Program-made: the position numbers and the translations under genes
In this document: in pieces, positions 41,507 through 53,100 of the stretch
Position numbering within the stretch: the first letter of the stretch is position 1
Layout: every line of letters begins with the position of its first letter
Notes under the pieces: generated by a model
The model's database searches: none
Told to the model about the DNA's origin: nothing
The model's input: the letters and a program-made list of their open reading frames with translations, nothing else
From: JAWWOL01 sp963797535
GTDB lineage: Bacteria; Actinomycetota; Actinomycetes; JAWWOL01
NCBI GenBank assembly: GCA_963797535.1
Contig: CAWCPQ010000001.1
Span: 3,098,071 to 3,162,070 of the forward strand
Direction of reading: 5' to 3'
DNA length: 64,000 nucleotides

Positions 41507-44500
41507 TCAGCTGACGAAGGTCACGGTCACCCGTCGGTTCTGGGCCCGCGTTGCCGCGCTGCCGGAGGTCACCAGCGGGCGAGCGCCGCCATAGCTGATC
41601 GCCTTGGTGTGTACGGCAGCGCCATGGGCCTTCAGGAAGCTGCAGACCGCGGTCGCCCTGGCCATGGCCAGCGCCTTCTCGTGCGCCACGTTCCCACCGA
41701 AGTCGGAGTAGCCGGCGCACACGATGGAGTGCTTGCCCTTTGCCCCGGCGGCCAGGTGCAGGAGCACGGTGCGGATCGACGGCAGCAGGGTGGCCGAGTC
41801 GTAGCCGAACGTCGCGTTGGCGCCGAGGTTGATCGGGGTGCCGAGCGCGACCGCGTGACCAGCGACCTGTGCCACCGGCACGCCACCGGCCGGGGCCTTC
41901 AGCGTCACCGCGGAGACACGACCGGGCAGCGAGCGCCCGGCTGCGTTGGCGGCCGTGGCAACCACCAGGAAGCGCGTGTGCGGGCGCAGGCCGTACACCT
42001 TCAGGGTCTTCTGCTTGGCCGGCAGGGTCACCGTCGTGGTGTGCAGGCCCGGTCCGGAGACGGTCACGCGGTACGAGCTGATCGCCGCGCCGCCGTTGCT
42101 CGCCGGGGGTGTGATCGCGACGGTGAGCGCTGTCATCGTGGTGCTGGTGCGGACCTTCGGGGCGCCCGGTGCGGTCATCGGAGTGCCGGACAGCGCCGGG
42201 CTCCACGCACTGAGGCCGGCGGCGTTGCGTGCCACGGCCTTGGCGGTGTAGCGCACGCCGTTCTTCAGCCCGGTGAACCGCACGGTGCCGCCGAGCGGGC
42301 CGGTGAGCTGGCGGGTCAGGCCGCCGGGGCTCAGGGTCACGGTGTAGCCGGTGACGGGGACGCCGCCGGTGGCGGTCGGCGGGACGACGGTGGCCTGGAG
42401 CCACTGCGACCCGACCTTGAGCTGGCGCAGGCCGGGCGCGCCGGCGGTGGCCATCGGAGTCGCCGAGGCCGTGACGGCGGCGGAGTCTCCGGCCGCGTTG
42501 GTGGCGACCACGGAGAAGGTGTACGGGACTCCGTTGGTGAGGCCGGTGATCGTGACGATGCCGTGGGTGTCGACGGGGGTGACGGCGCCGCCGGGCGAGG
42601 TGGTGACGGTGTAGCCGGTGATCGGTGCGCCGCCGTTGTCGCTGGGCGCGGCGATGGTCAGAGTGACCGTGCTGTTGCCGGCGATGGCGCCCGAGATTGC
42701 CGGCGTACCAGGCACAGTACGCGGCGTGGTGGTCACCGGCGTGGAGCCGACCGAGTCGCCGTTGGCGTTGATCGCGACGACGGTGAAGGTGTACGGGACG
42801 CCGTTGGTGAGCCCGGTGAGGATGACGTCGCCGGCGTCGTCGACGGGGGTGCGAGCACCGCCCGGCGAAGTGATGACGGCGTACCCGGTGATCGGGAGTC
42901 CGCCGGTTGCGTCGGGAACGTCGAAGTGCACCGTCGCCGTGGTGTTGCCGGGGGCGGCGGTCACGTGGGTCGGGGCGCTTGGCACGAGCGTGACGACGTC
43001 CGGTGCGAACGATGCGGTGCTGTGCTGCCCGTACGCGTCAGTGATCGTGTAGTCCACCGGGGTCGGCGTGCCGGCGAAACCGGGCGCTGGGGTGAACGTG
43101 ACGATGCCGGTGGCCGGGTCCAGGACGTAGGTGCCCTGACCGGTGACGGTGACGGTGGTGGCCGGGTCGCCGTGGCCGTCGACCAGGCTGACCGAGCCGC
43201 CGGTGGGGATGACCAGGGTGGCCTGCTGCGGCTGGTCGGACTGCGCCGGCGAGCTCGGGGGTGACGGCGGTGCCACCGGACCGGCCGGCGCGGTGACCTC
43301 GGCTGGGGCGAACGTCGAGTCGGAGGTCTGCCCGTACGCATCGGTGATCCGGTAGTCAACGGGGTCAGGCGTTCCGGTGTAGCCGAGGTCGGGGGTGAAC
43401 GTGATCACGCCGGTGTCCGGGTCGAGGACGTAAGTGCCCTCGTTGGGGACGGTGACCGTGGTCGCCGGGTTGCCGTCGCCGTCGACCAGGGTGACCGAGC
43501 CGCCGGTCGGGATGACGACGGTGGTGCTCTGCGGCTGGTTGCTGTCGGCCGGTGCGGTCGGGGTGAGCTCCGGGGCGACCGGCGCCGCCGGGGCAGTCAC
43601 GGGGCTGGGCGCGTACGTCGAGGCGGTGCTGCTCTGGTCGTACGCGTCGGTCACCCGGTAGCCGACGGGGGTCGGCGTGCCGGCGTAGCCGAGGACCGGC
43701 GTGAAGGTGATGAGGCCGGTGGCCGGGTCCAGCTCGTACGTACCCTGGTCGGTCAGGTGACCGTGGTCGCCGGGTTGCCGTCGCCGTCGAGCAGGGTCAC
43801 CGAGCCGTCGTCGGGATGCTCGCCGTCGTGTGCTGCGGCTGGTTGCTGACGACCGGGGTGGCCGAGTGCAGCGCCGGCGCGAGCGGCGCCGCGGGGGGCG
43901 TCACCGCGAAGGGCGAGAACGTCGAGGTACCGGTGCTGTTCGTGCTCGTGGTTTCGCGGTAGTGCACCGGGGTCGGGGTGCCGGTCCAGCCGAGGATGGG
44001 GGTGAAGGTGACGACCCCGGTCGAGGTGTCGAGGGTGTAGGTGCCCTGGCCATCCACGGTCACGAACTTGATGTCGTCGCCGTGGTCGTCGAGCAGGCGT
44101 ACCGATCCACCGGCCGGGAGCGGCAGGGTCCCGTACTGCGGCTGGTTGGTGTCCGCGGGGACCGACGGCGTGATGGCCGGCGCTTGCGGGGTGACTGCTG
44201 CGTCGGCCGAGTCGGGGCCGTTGCCGACGGCGTTGGTGGCGTGGACGGTGAAGGTGTAGTCGGTGTCGTCGGCCAGTCCGGTGACAATGCAGGAGGTGCC
44301 GGCAGTGGTGCAGCTGCCGCCGGTGCCGGACACGGTGTAGCCGGTGATGTCGGTGCCGCCGTTGTCGACAGGGGCGGTCCAGCTGATGGTCGCCTTGAAG
44401 TCGCCGGCGGCGGTGTGGACGGCGGTGGGCTGGCCGGGTGTGGTCACCGGGGTCGCGGTGGCGGGGGTGCTGCTGGTGCCGTTGCCGACGGAGTTGTTCG

Positions 44501-45791
44501 CCCGGACCTGGAAGGTGTACGGGTCGCCGTTGGTCAGGCCGGTCACCGTGGTGCTGAGGGTGGTGACCAGGTTGCCGTTGACGAGGTTCGTGGTCGAGGT
44601 GGGGCTGACCGGGGTCCAGGTGCCGCTGCGCAGGACGTCGTAGCCACTGATCGGGTCGCCGCCGTCCGCGGGCGCGGTCCAGGACAGGGTGACCTTCGAG
44701 TCGCCGGCCTGCGCGGTGACCACCGGAGCCTCGGGCGCGGTTGCCGCGTCAGCAACGGTGACGTTGCCGGTGGCGGTCACGACGCCGGCGAAACCGGTGC
44801 CGAGGGTCGGGTCGTCATTGGTCTTGCCGCCGAACTCCACGACGTAGCCGCTGGCGCCGTCCGTCCACGCCGGCAAGTCGTTCCAGGCTTCCCGGGGACG
44901 CCACCCCAGTTGGTGACAGCAGCCCACTCGGACCCGTAGTTGTTCGGCTCGCCATCGGACCAGGAGCTGTAGAGGCCATCGTTGTTGACGAAGTCGCAGG
45001 TGCCGGCGTCCCAGCTGCACAAGCTGATCACGTTGCCGGCGATCGGGCTTTCGTCGTCACCCGCTGCCCAGTGCCAGACCCTCGGGTAGACCGTGCCGTC
45101 GACAGTCCGTACCGAGTCGTCCGTGAACTCGTCGGTGTCGGACCATGCGCCGAACCACACATTGACGGCGCCGGGGACCTTGTAGCTGAGGAAGTCGTTG
45201 ACGGTGTCGTTGGGGATCGTGGCGAGATAGCCGTGCTGGCCGGCGAACTCGTACGTCTTCGCCTGGGCATCGGCGTCGTACCAGCTGATGTTCTCGCTCG
45301 GCACGTAGCGGTAGATGTGCTGGTTGGACGAGAGGTAGCTGTCGTCGGGGTCAGGATCGGCGACGGACGCGGTCAGGGCAATGTGCGCCGTGCCGGTGGT
45401 CGCGCCGCCGTCAGCAACTTGATGCTGGCGAGGGCGGCATTGATGCTCCTGCAAGCCGGTGAAGGTGATCGAGGTGTCGCCTGTCAGGGAGTTGCCGTAG
45501 GCGAGGTCCACGCCGGACGGATCCAGGAGCGCCAGGGTGCCGAGGTCGGTGGCGACGGTGACCTGCAGCGTGTCGTCGGTATCGCCGCTGACGTTCAGAC
45601 CGGTCAGCACGGTCCGAGCCGGGCACGATCCGGACGGAGTCGACCGGGGAGACGGTCAGGCCCTCGCTCGCGTGGGCGCCTGTCGCGGTGACGACGCCGG
45701 CGGCCAGCGTGCCGGCCGTCAGGGCGCCGGCGAGCGCTGCGGAGGTGAAACGTGCGCGGCGAGTACCGGTGCTGCGTGAGCCGACGACCAT
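41507..45791 (-). pseudogene. Large secreted adhesin: C-type lectin, FN3, CshA-like repeats, OmpA domain; about six frameshifts
   Basis: ATG 45791 opens a signal peptide (FTSAALAGALTAGTLAAGVV, cleavage after AHA). After frame repair the protein has about 1,425 residues. Order on the minus strand: C-type lectin-like domain (about 45310-44800; IPNDTVNDFLSYKVPGAVN, WSDGEPNNYGSEW, WNDLPAWTDG), two FN3 domains (about 44740-44190), four CshA-like fibril repeats (about 44170-43000; GTYVLDPDTGVITFTPDLGY), four FN3 domains (about 42980-41900), and a C-terminal OmpA-like domain (ATFGYDSATLLPSIRTVL, RAQNRRVTVTFV). Breaks lie near 45632, 45446, 45413, 44893, 43811 and 43758. A cell-wall-bound adhesin is likely. 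Confidence 0.82.
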
Positions 45792-45922
45792 GTGGAGCTG
45801 CCCCTTTTGTACGGATGCCCGAGCACCTGCTCACGGCCGTCGACAAGTCTCGGCGGCGAGGCGACAATCCTTGACGGATAAGGACTTCTATCGCTCAAAG
45901 GGCCCAGGTGGGCGGGCGTTGG

Positions 45923-45940
45923 GGACTAGCGCGCTAGTCC
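45923..45940. repeat. 18-base perfect palindrome upstream of the adhesin gene
   Basis: GGACTAGCGCGCTAGTCC is fully self-complementary and is followed on the plus strand by TTTGT. It lies 132 bases before the adhesin ATG, in the 284-base gap to the Fic gene. It could be an operator or the hairpin of a terminator. Confidence 0.45.
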
Positions 45941-45955
45941 TTTGTGGCCACGGCC

Positions 45956-46028
45956 TGAGAGGCTCTGTTCAGCATGATCATGCAGGTGTACGTTCCGGAC
46001 ATTCCTCGCCGACGAGGTCCTCCAACGA
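45956..46028 (+). repeat. 73-base leader repeat, copy 1 (solo)
   Basis: Matches 54544-54616 with three mismatches in 73 bases. Here the sequence is followed by no gene and lacks the ribosome site found after the other copy. It sits between the Fic stop and the adhesin start. A 21-codon frame (ATGATCATGCAGG start) lies in it, but the coding reading is weak. Confidence 0.75.
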
Positions 46029-46075
46029 CCACCACGTAGCGGTAGGCCTGGAGCGTGGGCCGCCTCTCAGCCGGC

Positions 46076-47290
46076 TCAACGTGCGGCGGCGGCTATCCGT
46101 ACCGAAAGGTCGTCGAGTTCGTCGAGTACCGAGCCGGCGCCCCAGACCTGGTCTCGTTTTCGGTCAGTGAGAGGGCGCAGTACGCCCGCCTCGTGCAGTC
46201 GCTGGATGGCGGCGTAAATGCTGCTGACCGGTGCGCTTGATGACGCGCGCACGTCATCGGCTGATATCACGGGCTGCATCACCAGCATGCCCAAGATGTG
46301 CGCCGCAGCGCTTCCCGATCGGGTGCGGCCGACCATGGTGGCCCACTCTCCGGGGATTGATACAAGTCTGTCAGCTGTGGCGCGCGATTCCGATGCCGCT
46401 ATACGCGCGGCGGTGGCAAAGGCGTGGATCAGCGGTCGCGGTTCCCCGCTGCGGTACTGAGTCAGCTGGTCGAAGTATCGATCGCGGTGGGCAACGAGAG
46501 CCGAGGCCAGGGGCACGACGACCCGGGTGGTCGCTCCTCGGCGACGAAGGATCGCGTTGATCAGCGCTCGCCCGATCCGCCCGTTGCCGTCGGTGAATGG
46601 GTGGATGGATTCAAATTGCGCGTGAGCGACGGCGGCCTGGGCTAGGACCGGCACGTCGTTCCTGTTGGCGAAAACGCCAAGGTCGTCGAGGTAGTCGGCC
46701 ACAGTCTCCGGCGGCGGTGGCACGTACAGCGCATTGCGGGGCGAGTAGTCACTGCCGCCGATCCAGTTCTGGACATCGCGCAGTCGACCGGCGTACGAGC
46801 GCTCTCCGGGCTCGTCCCGCATGAGGAGCTCATGGGCAGCCAGGAGTGAGGGCAACTCGATACGTCCGGTGCGGTCGGTGTTGGCGAGGATCTCCTCCAA
46901 TGCGGACGTGGCAGCCACCATCGAAGTGGCAGAGCGGTTCGCCTTACTTCCGTGCAGGGCGCGCGCGTAGTCGTCGATGCTCGCCTCGACCGACTCGATT
47001 TTGGACGAAGCCACCGACTCCGTGCGCAGCAGAAGGACGCCGAGCGCGGCCAGCTGTCCGCCGTGGGCATGGTCGAGAGCCGCAATCTCCGCTAGCGAGC
47101 CTTCCATCGCCACGATGAGGTCACCGTCGACCGGTACCGGCAGGTCGGCGATCATTGGTGGGAGGGCCACGCTGACCTGCGACAGTGTCCTGTCTGCACG
47201 GGTGCCCGCTCGTTGGGACTGATGCCACGGTCGGATGGCCACCCCGTGTGCCGGCCAGCCATCCACAGGCTCTCCCCAAGGTCGGAACAT
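46076..47290 (-). CDS. Fic-family AMP-transferase (adenylyltransferase)
   Basis: 404 residues from ATG 47290. An N-terminal Fic_N region carries the inhibitory helix motif SVASSKIESVEAS, where Fic proteins usually have S-x-x-x-E-G/N; here Ser follows Glu. The Fic core has HAQFESIHPFTDGNGRIGR, the HPFx(D/E)GNGRxxR motif that transfers AMP. A C-terminal winged helix (SADDVRASSSAPVSSIYAAI, EAGVLRPLTDRKRDQVWG) is typical of the DUF4172/Fic-wHTH class. The natural target is unknown, and it may be a toxin or a regulator. Monocistronic. Confidence 0.92.
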   Translation of the reverse strand: MFRPWGEPVDGWPAHGVAIRPWHQSQRAGTRADRTLSQVSVALPPMIADLPVPVDGDLIVAMEGSLAEIAALDHAHGGQLAALGVLLLRTESVASSKIESVEASIDDYARALHGSKANRSATSMVAATSALEEILANTDRTGRIELPSLLAAHELLMRDEPGERSYAGRLRDVQNWIGGSDYSPRNALYVPPPPETVADYLDDLGVFANRNDVPVLAQAAVAHAQFESIHPFTDGNGRIGRALINAILRRRGATTRVVVPLASALVAHRDRYFDQLTQYRSGEPRPLIHAFATAARIAASESRATADRLVSIPGEWATMVGRTRSGSAAAHILGMLVMQPVISADDVRASSSAPVSSIYAAIQRLHEAGVLRPLTDRKRDQVWGAGSVLDELDDLSVRIAAAAR

Positions 47291-47390
47291 GTACTGCGTT
47301 ATTCCGAGTTATCTTACATAATCCGGAATATCGCGCCACCTGAGGCGATTTCGCGAAAGAGACGCAGCACGCGTGCCACGCTCAGCATGG

Positions 47391-47915
47391 TCAGCCGTGC
47401 CCGCAGTGCGTCGCAGTCCAGCTCGCTTCGTGCTCCATCGCCGCGGTGAGCTGCGGCGTCTCCTTGATCTCCGGTTGTTTGCCCGAGAGCACGGCATCCA
47501 CGATGTGCTGGTCGAAGTCGGCGATGACCTGCAGGTCGCCTCGAATGGCGGATGGAGCGGCACCCCGGAGCTTCTTGATCAGCGCCGTCATCTCCTTGAG
47601 GCCGGGGTTGTCCGGCCCCTGTGCCGCCGTCGTCAGGACCCGCAGGCTGTCCGAGATCGTCCGGCAGGCCGCGGCGTCCGACTCACCGGCAGCGGACGTC
47701 GTCGCCGGCGAGGCCGGTGCCGCAGTCGAGGACGGCGGCGCTGTCGAGGCTGCCGCTTGCGAGGCGGGAGACGGCGTCGAGGAATCAGCCACCGACGGCC
47801 TGACCGAGGCTGAAGCGCCTGTCGGCGCGACCGAGGCGCCCGTACTGCTCGACGATCCGCACCCGGAAAGCACGAGCACCGAAGCAAAGGCCGCCAAGAC
47901 CCACCGCGCCCTCAT
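47391..47915 (-). CDS. Secreted lipoprotein with Ser/Thr/Ala/Pro linker
   Basis: 174 residues. ATG 47915 overlaps the (repaired) stop of the hemerythrin gene. The signal has a lipobox LSGC within VLAAFASVLVLSGCGSSSS, then a 60-residue linker rich in S, T, A and P, and a 90-residue helical domain (CRTISDSLRVLTTAAQ, LKEMTALIKKLRGAAPSAI, LQVIADFDQHIVDAVLSGKQ) ending with CGHG. The two remaining cysteines, C and C near both ends of the domain, could form a disulfide. Function is unknown; similar small lipoproteins are common in actinobacteria. Confidence 0.75.
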   Translation of the reverse strand: MRARWVLAAFASVLVLSGCGSSSSTGASVAPTGASASVRPSVADSSTPSPASQAAASTAPPSSTAAPASPATTSAAGESDAAACRTISDSLRVLTTAAQGPDNPGLKEMTALIKKLRGAAPSAIRGDLQVIADFDQHIVDAVLSGKQPEIKETPQLTAAMEHEASWTATHCGHG

Positions 47916-48578
47916 GCCGCCACCCCCGTCCGCAGCCGGGCGCTTTCCCGGAGGTAGCGCCGATGACCGACCGATCCGGTACGCGAACCGCGCCGGCGGC
48001 GGCAGCTTGGCGAGGAAGAGCGCCCGCTCGTCATCGGACGCCTCTTCGAAGATGTAGCCGAGGAACACCAGCAGCCGTGGCTTGGACATCCCGTCCATGC
48101 CGCGCTTGCCCAGCTGCGCCCACTCCTGCTCGGTGACGTACCGCTCGACCACGGGGAGCACCTCGCCCTCCTCGTCGTTCAGGTGCTCGTCCAGCCCGAC
48201 GGACACCCCCTTCAGCAGGTCCACCAGGGCATCGCGGGTCAACGGGTCGGCGCGACGGGACCACCCCGGTACCAAGGCCTCGACCTTCGCGAGCAGGTCA
48301 CCGATCTGCTCGTGCTGGCGGTCCATCCGTACCAACAGCTCGTCGGGCAGGTCGGCCCGAGCCTGCAGCAACGGCCACAGCAGCTCGTCCTCACCGGTGT
48401 GGTGGTGGTGCAGCACGTTGACCATCTCGGTCAGGTGCCGCGACACCACGGCACTGCGTGCTGTGTCGCCCGGTTCCACCCCAGCGACCATCAGGGCGAG
48501 CAACCGGAACTCTCGTCGAAAGACGCGGTGCACCACCACCATCTGGGTGGTGTCGCACAAACGGGTCTGCACATTCAT
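47912..48578 (-). pseudogene. Hemerythrin HHE-domain protein, one frameshift near its end
   Basis: ATG 48578 follows AAGGAG. The HHE cation-binding motifs are clear: VHRVFRREFRLL, LHHHHTGEDELLWPLL, MDRQHEQIGDLL and LDEHLNDEEGEVLPVVE, giving a di-iron four-helix bundle. Near 47983 one extra G shifts the frame; the repaired end is GHRRYLRESARLR followed by a stop at 47912. Without the repair the gene runs in frame into the lipoprotein gene and looks like a false fusion. It is probably an oxygen or nitric-oxide responsive protein, co-transcribed with the FAD oxidoreductase upstream. Confidence 0.8.
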
Positions 48579-48612
48579 GATGCTGTTCTCCTTGTAGATA
48601 AAGGGTTCTGGC

Positions 48613-49997
48613 TCATGCGCCGGACGCGAGCAGCGCGTAGCCGGTACGGAAGACGTTGTCCGGGTCGTACTTCGCCTTGATCTCGAGCAACCTCGCCCTG
48701 GTCTCGGCCGGCCATGCAAGCGAGCCGTCGCCCGGAGTACGTGGACCACCCGAGGAGTTGACCGGCTCCTGTCCCGTCGCCCAGGGCGCGAGTGCGTCGA
48801 GCAGTCGCTGGCCGACCTGCGGCACTAGCTCGGCAATCGGTGGGAACAGCGGCCCGACGGCATTGACGACGAAGGCCGCATCCCTTCCTGTCACGGCATT
48901 GTCGGGCACCGGGTGACGGCTCGCTGCTCCACCGAGATGCCGCAGCTCCACCAGTACCATCGGCGACTGCGCTGCTGGTCCGGCCTGCTCGAGCAGCGTG
49001 TCCAGCGCCTCGACCGGCAGCTCGCGCAAGAAGGTGCCGCCGCTCCACACCGGCATCGGCTCGGTCGGGTCGTTGTGGATGCTGTCGACCTCGGAGTACG
49101 GCATCTCCCGTACGGTGTCGATCAGCGTCGGCGCGCTATGCCGTATCGGCTCCAGGATCTGCCGTCCCGACTCTGCATCGCCGGTGTGCGCGAAGCGCAG
49201 GTGAACGGTGAGCCGGCCGCGCAGAGGTGCGGGAACGTGCGGCAGGTCGGGCAGTCGCAGCAGTGCGATCGACGAGGTTGTCCGCTCGTCGAGGGTGTCC
49301 ACCCACGCCCGCCAGGCATGCAGCAATTCGCGGGCATGCTCGCCGGGGTAGTAGACCGCCCCGCCGTACACCGTGGCGAGCTGCACCAGCCCGGTCGTCA
49401 TCTCGGTCACCACGCCGAAGTTCGCTTTCCCGCCAAGCACTGCCCAGAACAAGTCGGGGTCGGCCGAGGCGTTCACCAGCCTGATCCGACCGTCAGCCGT
49501 CACCATCCGCAGCGAGCGCACATGGTCGGCGGCGAAGCCGTAAGTCCGGATGAGCGGCCCGGCGCCGCCGCCGAGGGTGTAGCCGATGGCGCCGACCGTC
49601 GAGCTCGATCCGCTCAGCGGGGCCAGACCATACGGGGCCGCGGATGTGATCACCCGGCTCCACGCCACCCCCGCCTGCAGTGTGGCCGTTGCCAGCGCCC
49701 GGTCGACGCTGCAGGCCTGCAAGCGGCGGGTGCTGACGATCACGGTGTCGCTGCTGGAGACTCCGCCGTGCCCGGTCGCGTGCACGCCGACGGCTAGGCC
49801 GTGCCGAGCGGCATACCGTACGGCAGCGGCAACGTCGGCCGCGCTGGTGGCTCCGACGACGACGTGCGGCTGGTGCCGTACCGCGAGATTGAACCCCGAG
49901 AGCTCGGCTCGATCCCGGGATCGCCGGCGAACAGCACCGGTCCGGCGACGCCGGCCTCCAGGGCTGTCCGCGCCGGGTCATGAACGTTCGTTGACAT
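48613..49997 (-). pseudogene. FAD-dependent oxidoreductase (BBE/berberine-bridge type), one frameshift
   Basis: ATG 49997 behind GAGGGA. About 461 residues after repair. Features: GVHATGHGGVSSSDTVIVST, the FAD-binding GSSSTVGAIGYTLGGGAGPL, DPDLFWAVLGGKANFGVVTE and the C-terminal KAKYDPDNVFRTGYALL (BBE domain). Near 49912 a one-base loss separates the first 30 codons from the rest (ELSGFNLAVRHQPHVVVGA-like segment is in the second frame). Such enzymes oxidise alcohols or secondary metabolites with covalently bound FAD. It is first of a three-gene minus-strand unit with hemerythrin and lipoprotein genes. Confidence 0.8.
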
Positions 49998-50122
49998 GAT
50001 TTCCCTCTGGTTCGGGTTGAGGTGAAAGTTGGTACGGACGACTCTGCTGGCGCGTGCCTTGAGGCCCGCTTTCGCCAGCCTTGCGGCGCCGGCGATCGTG
50101 GGCACCGGTCGATCGGCGGCCG

Positions 50123-50128
50123 TAGCAT
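50123..50128 (+). promoter_or_regulatory. -10 box of a leaderless regulator transcript
   Basis: TAGCAT ends seven bases before the GTG at 50136, with no ribosome site between. This decides the start of the SARP gene. Divergent FAD oxidoreductase starts 139 bases away, so the two may share control. Confidence 0.45.
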
Positions 50129-50135
50129 CGGGGAC

Positions 50136-53100
50136 GTGGGGAGGCGCACAGTGGGAGCTGCGGCGTTGTTCGTGGCCGACCACGAGGTGGCGAAGTCCGG
50201 ACGGTTCGCCGTTCTCGGGCCGCTCCTGGCGTGCGACAGCACCGGAGCGCCGGTCGATCTCGGCAGCCCCAAGATGCGCGCCGTCCTGACGCTGCTGCTG
50301 GCCGAGAACAGGCGAGTGGTCAGCGTGGACGAGCTCGTCGCCGCGCTGTGGGGTGACGACCCGCCGCCGTCGGCGACCGGCACGATCCACGTGCACATCT
50401 CGCACCTGCGCCGGCTGCTCGAGCCGGATCGCGTCGGGGCGTCGTCGCTCATCGTCACCAGCACGCCGGGCTACCGGATCGATGTCGACCCGCAGGACCT
50501 CGACCTGTCGCTGCTGCCGGCGTTGGTGTCGCAGGGCGGCCAGCTGCTCGAGGACGGCGACTTCATCGGTGCGTTCGACGTGCTGGAGCGGGCAGTCGGG
50601 CTGTGGCGCGGCGAGCCGCTGACCGACCTCGGCGAGACGCCGTACGCCGTCGCGGAGCGGGTCCGGCTGAACGACCTGCACGTCCTCGCCCGTGAGCGCA
50701 GAGCCGCTGCTCTGACCGGGACCGGGCGGCCGGACGAGGCCGTTACCGAGCTCGAGCGACTGCTCGCCGATCACCCGTTGCGTGAACGGTTGTGGCTGCG
50801 CCTGGTCGAGGCGCTCTACGCCAGCGGCCGGCAGGCCGAGGCGTTGGAGGCGTGCCGCACGTGTACGCGAACCCTGCGCGACGAGCTGGGCATCGATCCC
50901 TCAGCCGACCTGCGCGAGCTGCAACAGGCGGTGCTGCGGCAGGACCTCGTCGTGGCCCGGCAAACGGTTGAGGCTCCTCGACCGCGCGACCTCTACCGGA
51001 CGCGTCGCGGCTGCTGGTCGGTCGTCGCGCGGAGAGCTCGCGGCTGCAGGCGCTGATGACCAGCGTGGCGGACAGCGGCGACGGCGCGATCCTCGTACTG
51101 GAAGGCGAAGCCGGCATCGGCAAGACCCGGCTGGCCGAGGCAGCAGCCTCGATGGCCGAGGCTGCGGACTGGCGTACGACGTGGGCCCGCTGTGCCGACG
51201 ACGCTGGCGCGCCGCCGATGTGGGCGTGGTACCAGGTCGTGTCGGCACTCGGTGGCAGCCTTGAGCTGGCTGAGGGTACGGACCCCGATCAGCGGCGGTT
51301 CTCGATGTTCCAGCAACTGCGGCGAGAGCTGTCCTCGGCCTCGGCTGAGTCCCCGCTGCTGCTGGTGCTCGACGACGTCCAGGCTGCCGACGCCACGTCG
51401 CTGCAGCTGCTCGGCCTGCTCGCCCGTGACCTCGCCGGGCTCCGCGTGCTGCTGATCGTGACCGTCCGCACGGTGGGCGAGCAGCTGCAGGAGGCGCTGG
51501 TCGAGTGCCTCGCCGCCATGTCCCGTGAGCCGAGGGTGCAGCGGCTCACTCTGGCTGGCCTGGGCGAGGCCGATGTCCGCGAGCTGGTCGCCGCCCAGCT
51601 CGCCGGGGACAGCGCCGATGCCTTGGCCGCCCAGGTCTATGCCAGGACCGAGGGCAATCCCTTCTTCGTCGTCGAGCTGCTCGAGCTGTTGCGGAGTGAG
51701 CAACGACTCGAGGCGTCAACGTTGCCGCTGCCGCCGTCCGTACGCGACGTGCTCGAACGCAGGCTGGCACGGCTGCCGTCGGAGACGGTGTCCCTGCTCC
51801 AGCTCGGCGCGCTGGCCGGTCGCGACGTCGAGATGGCATTGCTGGAGGCTGCCTCCGGGCTGTCCGCCGAAGTCGTGCTGGCCCGGTTGGAGCCGGCCGT
51901 CCTGAGCCGTGCGCTCGTCGAGGACCCGGTCGGGTGGCAGTGGCGATTCAGTCATGCGTTGGTGCAGGAGACGCTGCTGGCCGGGCTGGGCCGGCTGCCG
52001 GCCGCACGGCTGCACGCGCAGCTCGCCGGAGCGATCGAGGCCGCTGACTCCGGACGGATGGCCGAGGTGGAACGCCTGGCGCACCACTACTTTCACGCCG
52101 TGCCCATCGCCGGCACCGAGCCGGCCCGGCGCTACGCAACGGCTGCCGCCGCGGCGGCCAGGCAGCGGCTGGCGCACGAGGAGGCAGCCGCCTACACCCG
52201 CCGGGCGCTGTCGTTGCTCGGGACCGGCGACGATGCCGAACGGCAGGACCTGCTGGTGGCGCTGGGCGACGACCTGCTGCGTAGCGGCCGGCTGCTCGAG
52301 GCCCAGGCCGTCGTGGCCGAGGCGATCGCGGTGGCCCGCAGTCTCGGCGACCACGACCGGCTGGCCAAGGCCGCGAGTGTCTGGGGCGGCGTCACGCTGT
52401 GGAACTGGCGCCCGTACGGCTATGTGGATCAGGAAATGGTCGCCCTGCTCGAGGGCCTGGTCACCCGCGCCGGAGAGGACGACCCGGCGCTGCGGGCCCG
52501 GTTGCTGGGAGCTTTCGGGGTCGAGCTGGCGTACGGCGGCCGGCGCTTCGAGGGCGTTGGGTACGCCGAGCAGGCGGTCGCCCTTTCGCGCACGATCGGC
52601 GACGCCGACCTGCTCGGCCGCACCCTCAACAACTACTCCCTGGCCGCCTGGGGCTCACCCGTGCTCGTTCCCGAGCGGATGGCGGCAGTGGACGAGGCGC
52701 TTGCCCTCGCCGACCGGGGATTGCCTGCCCGTACTCAATTCTTTGCCCACCTGCAGCGGGGACCGATGCGGCTGCACCTCGGTGACCGTGACGGTTTCGA
52801 GGCCGACCTCGACGAGGCCATCCGGCTGGCGCGGCGGCTGACCGGGCCGGAGGTGCTGCCGCACATCCTGGTCCAGCAGACCGGCCGAGCCGTCCTGATG
52901 GGGGCGTTCGACGAGGCCGAGGAACTCGCGGTCCAGGCGTACCAGCTGCTGGAGGAGACCAGCTTGTGGGGTGCCCGCGTCTGCTGGGCGCTGCACCAGT
53001 TCACCTTCCGCCGCCACGACGGCAACGTCGACAGCGCGCTGTCGTTGCTCGTCGACAGCAACTTCGGTTCGCCGCTGCTGCAGTCGATGGCGGTCCTGCT

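Noticed and set aside
41432..43264. 610-codon open frame on the plus strand, opposite the adhesin gene
   Set aside because: Its glycine/aspartate/arginine repeats are the mirror of the FN3 and CshA repeats on the minus strand.
47391..48578. Natural fusion of hemerythrin and lipoprotein
   Set aside because: The lipoprotein signal and start lie at the junction, and a one-base break restores a normal hemerythrin end with an ATGA overlap.
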